A DNA stretch of 7,501 nucleotides, taken from the NCBI GenBank assembly GCA_002369055.1, contig DFEL01000007.1, positions 1 through 7,501 on the forward strand. Reading direction: 5' to 3'. This DNA comes from Cyanobacteria bacterium UBA3803. Lineage in GTDB: Bacteria > Cyanobacteriota > Vampirovibrionia > Gastranaerophilales > Gastranaerophilaceae. The position numbers and the translations under genes are program-made. Numbering within the stretch: the stretch's first letter is position 1; every line of letters starts with the position of its first letter. Shown here piece after piece: positions 5,179 to 7,501 of the stretch. The notes beneath the pieces were generated by a model that saw only the letters and a program-made list of their open reading frames with translations, ran no database searches and was not told the origin of the DNA.

Positions 5179-7501
5179 TATTTTTTTAAATCCGTTTCTA
5201 TTTTTGATAAAACCGCATTAACTTTATCAATATTTTTTACTGCACCTTGTGCAAATTGAGGACGTCCGCCGCCTTTTCCGTCTGTTGCTGCTGCAATTTC
5301 TTTTACTATATTACCGGCATTAACTCCGTTTGCAACAAAATTATCCGATACTTTTACAAATATTGAAGTACCTGCAACAACAACGATTACAGAATTACCC
5401 AATTTGTTTGCAAGCATTTCAACACCCTCTTTAAGAGCATTTGCGTCTAATTGTTCCATTTTTTGAACAAATAATTTACCGCCATTAATATCAATAGCTT
5501 TTGCTGCAAATTCTTTGAACTTATCTTTTGCTTGAGTTGATTTTACGGTTGAAAGTTCTTTTTGAAGTTCTTTATTTTCTTCAACAAGTTTATCAACACG
5601 TGCTTCAACTTCGTCATAATGTGCTTTGAATTTTTCTGCAAGTTTATCAATTGCGTTTGCTTTTTCTGATAAATATTTCAAAGCGGCTTTTGCAACAACA
5701 ACTTCAATACGTCTTGTACCTGCTGCAATTGCACTTTCGGAAATTATTTTTGCAAGTCTTAACTGACCTGTGTGAGATGCGTGACACCCGGCACAAAATT
5801 CTTTTGAAACATCTTCGCCGATTGAAACAACTCTGACTTCATCTTCATATTTTTCACCAAATAAAGCCATTGCACCTGTTGCTTTTGCTTCGTCAATATT
5901 CATAACTTTTGTTGTTACATCTAAATCTTGACTAATCCATTCGTTAATCAAATCTTCTGTTTTTTGGATTTCTTGCTTTGTCATGGCTCTATCAAAAGTA
6001 AAGTCAAAACGCATTCTGTTTTCTTCAACTTGTGAACCTGCTTGGTGGACATCACCTGATAAAACATGTTGTAGGGCAGATTGCAACAAGTGAGCAGATG
6101 TATGATGAACTTTAATTTGTCCTCTGCGTTCTTTATCAATAACAGCGTGAACTGTTGAACCAACTTCAATTTCACCATTTACAAGTACGCAGCGATGAAC
6201 AAATAATTTATTTACTTTGAATGTTGTCAAAACTTCTAATTTCAAAGTATCATTTTCAATTACACCACTGTCGCCAACTTGACCACCACATTCAGCGTAA
6301 AATGGAGTTTTGTCAAGAACAACATCTACGTAACCTTCACCTTCAAGAGTTTCAAGAATTTTAGCGTTACATTCTAAATCTGTGTAACCCACAAAATCTG
6401 TTGCACCAACTTTTTCTTCAACTTTAGCATATTTTATATCACCAGTTACGGAAATTTTTTGTGTTGCGGCTTTTGCACGGTCTTTTTGTTCTTTCATTGC
6501 AACTTTAAAACCGTTTTCATCAACATTTAAACCGTTTTCTTGGGCAATTTCTTTTGTAAGTTCAAACGGAAAACCATAAGTATCATACAATTTGAAAGCG
6601 TTTTCACCATCAATATTTTTTTTGTTTTCAATAAATTCGTTTAATAATTTATAACCTCTATCAAGAGTTTTGTTAAAGCGTTCTTCTTCTTTTTTAATAA
6701 CATCTTTAATTTTATCTTTATTTTTTGCTAAATCAGGATATGCACCACTGTAATTTTCAACAACAACATCTACAAGTTTGTGTAAAAATGGTAAATCCAT
6801 ACCCAAAATTTTGCCGTGACGTAATGCACGACGTAAAATCATTCTTAAAACATAACTTCTACCTTCATTACCCGGAATAACACCGTCATTAATTAAGAAA
6901 GTTACGCATCTTGCGTGGTCTGTTATAATACGCAAAGAAATATCTGTTTTTTCAGATTTTTTGTAAGGTACACCACTCATTTCAACAACTTTATCTAAAA
7001 TTGGTCTTAGCAAATCTGTTTCGAAAGTGGAAGTAACTCCTTGACAAACCATTGCAATACGTTCCAATCCCATGCCTGTATCAACATTTTTTGATTCAAG
7101 CGGAGATTGATTACCTTCTTCATCTTGATATAATTCTGTAAATACAAGGTTCCAAATTTCAACCCAACGGTCGCATTCGCAAGTATCAATACCGCAATCG
7201 TCAGAGCATTTGAATTGCTCACCTAAATCATAGTGAATTTCGGAACAAGGGCCGCAAGAACCTGAAGCCCCTGGAGGTCCCCAGAAATTATCTTTTTTAC
7301 CTTTACGTTTAATACGTTCATCAGGAACACCAACATTTCGCCAAATTTCATAGGCTTCATCGTCTGTTTCAAAAATAGTTATCCAAAGTCTGTCTTTGTC
7401 GAGTTTTAAAACATTAGTAACAAAATCCCATGCCCAAGGAATAATTTCTTTTTTGTAATAGTCACCAAAAGAGAAATTACCAAGCATTTCAAAAAAAGTA
7501 T
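5178..7501 (-). CDS. alaS: Alanyl-tRNA synthetase (5' end outside the window)
   Basis: Charges tRNA-Ala with alanine in the cytoplasm and deacylates mischarged Ser/Gly-tRNA-Ala. The frame is open to the window edge: the last full codons there spell TFFEMLGNFSFGDY, a conserved segment near the AlaRS N-terminus, so roughly 70-80 residues are missing and 773 are present. An internal Met at 7487 is not the start. Recognisable parts in order are the class II core with GSCGPCSEIHYD and the Cys-rich loop before RWVEIWNLVF, GMGLERIA, and GNEGRSYVLR...RRALRHG. The editing domain follows, with HHTSAHLL (6086-6107, HxxxH zinc ligands) and CAGCH (5781-5795, the other Cys/His pair). A coiled-coil linker (about 5550-5660) leads to the C-Ala domain with GKGGGRPQFAQG (near 5245-5290). 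Most relatives have CGGTH, so CAGCH is a variant that keeps both metal ligands. Its stop overlaps the hepT start by one base. Confidence 0.97.
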   Translation of the reverse strand, partial: TFFEMLGNFSFGDYYKKEIIPWAWDFVTNVLKLDKDRLWITIFETDDEAYEIWRNVGVPDERIKRKGKKDNFWGPPGASGSCGPCSEIHYDLGEQFKCSDDCGIDTCECDRWVEIWNLVFTELYQDEEGNQSPLESKNVDTGMGLERIAMVCQGVTSTFETDLLRPILDKVVEMSGVPYKKSEKTDISLRIITDHARCVTFLINDGVIPGNEGRSYVLRMILRRALRHGKILGMDLPFLHKLVDVVVENYSGAYPDLAKNKDKIKDVIKKEEERFNKTLDRGYKLLNEFIENKKNIDGENAFKLYDTYGFPFELTKEIAQENGLNVDENGFKVAMKEQKDRAKAATQKISVTGDIKYAKVEEKVGATDFVGYTDLECNAKILETLEGEGYVDVVLDKTPFYAECGGQVGDSGVIENDTLKLEVLTTFKVNKLFVHRCVLVNGEIEVGSTVHAVIDKERRGQIKVHHTSAHLLQSALQHVLSGDVHQAGSQVEENRMRFDFTFDRAMTKQEIQKTEDLINEWISQDLDVTTKVMNIDEAKATGAMALFGEKYEDEVRVVSIGEDVSKEFCAGCHASHTGQLRLAKIISESAIAAGTRRIEVVVAKAALKYLSEKANAIDKLAEKFKAHYDEVEARVDKLVEENKELQKELSTVKSTQAKDKFKEFAAKAIDINGGKLFVQKMEQLDANALKEGVEMLANKLGNSVIVVVAGTSIFVKVSDNFVANGVNAGNIVKEIAAATDGKGGGRPQFAQGAVKNIDKVNAVLSKIETDLKK
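5181..5187 (-). other. A7 slippery heptamer at the alaS/hepT junction
   Basis: The minus strand reads TTA AAA AAA TAA TG. The seven A's are phased as A AAA AAA in the alaS frame, the classic X XXY YYZ layout, and sit immediately before the stop codon. A -1 slip would read AAA AAA ATA ATG and pass in frame into hepT, giving an AlaRS-Lys-Lys-Ile-HepT fusion. A-tracts of this length can also cause transcriptional slippage. No stimulatory stem-loop is evident downstream, and A-runs are common in such AT-rich DNA, so function is unproven. Confidence 0.35.

Noticed and set aside
5981..6178. Minus-strand 65-codon frame inside alaS, and similar short frames elsewhere inside the large genes.
   Set aside because: They are out-of-frame shadows of well-supported genes, with no start signals of their own.
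5178..7487. alaS starting at the internal Met at 7487.
   Set aside because: The frame stays open to the window edge, and the preceding codons TFFE are conserved AlaRS sequence, so the true start lies outside the window.

Overview
The window is AT-rich bacterial DNA with tightly packed genes and no RNA genes, CRISPR array or insertion sequence that I can see. The low GC, a cyanobacterium/Firmicute-like AlaRS, and the short N-terminal 'QNVSFG' tag on the first protein fit an uncultured gut-type lineage such as Gastranaerophilales (Melainabacteria/Vampirovibrionia). That placement is recalled, not computed, and I hold it at about 50%. Other low-GC lineages remain possible.

Left part (1-3556, + strand): two tandem paralogous genes separated by 27 bp encode proteins of 585 and 589 residues. 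Both end in a zinc-metallopeptidase domain with HELGHA followed by ET(V/I)AE. This arrangement resembles the catalytic domain of anthrax lethal factor and peptidase family M34. A helical N-terminal half and a beta-rich, Asn/Asp-Gly-turn middle region precede it. Neither has a Sec signal peptide or a membrane segment. They look like effector or toxin-type proteases, but the target and delivery route cannot be read from the sequence.

Middle (3557-4489): a convergent gap, then dut (dUTPase, - strand). A 125-bp divergent promoter region holds a good sigma70-type promoter for dut overlapped by an inverted repeat with arms 20 bp apart centre to centre. Next is a small + strand gene of unknown function (78 aa) with a strong ribosome-binding site.

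Right part (4472-7501, - strand): alaS (alanyl-tRNA synthetase, 5' end cut by the window edge), then a HEPN protein of the HI0074 family, then a minimal nucleotidyltransferase of the HI0073 family. Each junction is a 1-nt stop/start overlap (TAATG), so the three genes look like one translationally coupled unit. The HEPN/MNT pair is of the HepT/MntA toxin-antitoxin type, in which the nucleotidyltransferase AMPylates and silences the HEPN RNase. Coupling to alaS is notable because at least one HEPN toxin of this class trims tRNA 3' ends.

The most unusual details are these: (a) alaS ends in a perfectly phased A AAA AAA heptamer directly before its stop, and a -1 slip there would read straight into the HEPN gene; (b) the nucleotidyltransferase has Asn where the third catalytic carboxylate is expected; (c) the tandem lethal-factor-like proteases have a conserved core and diverged N-terminal halves.
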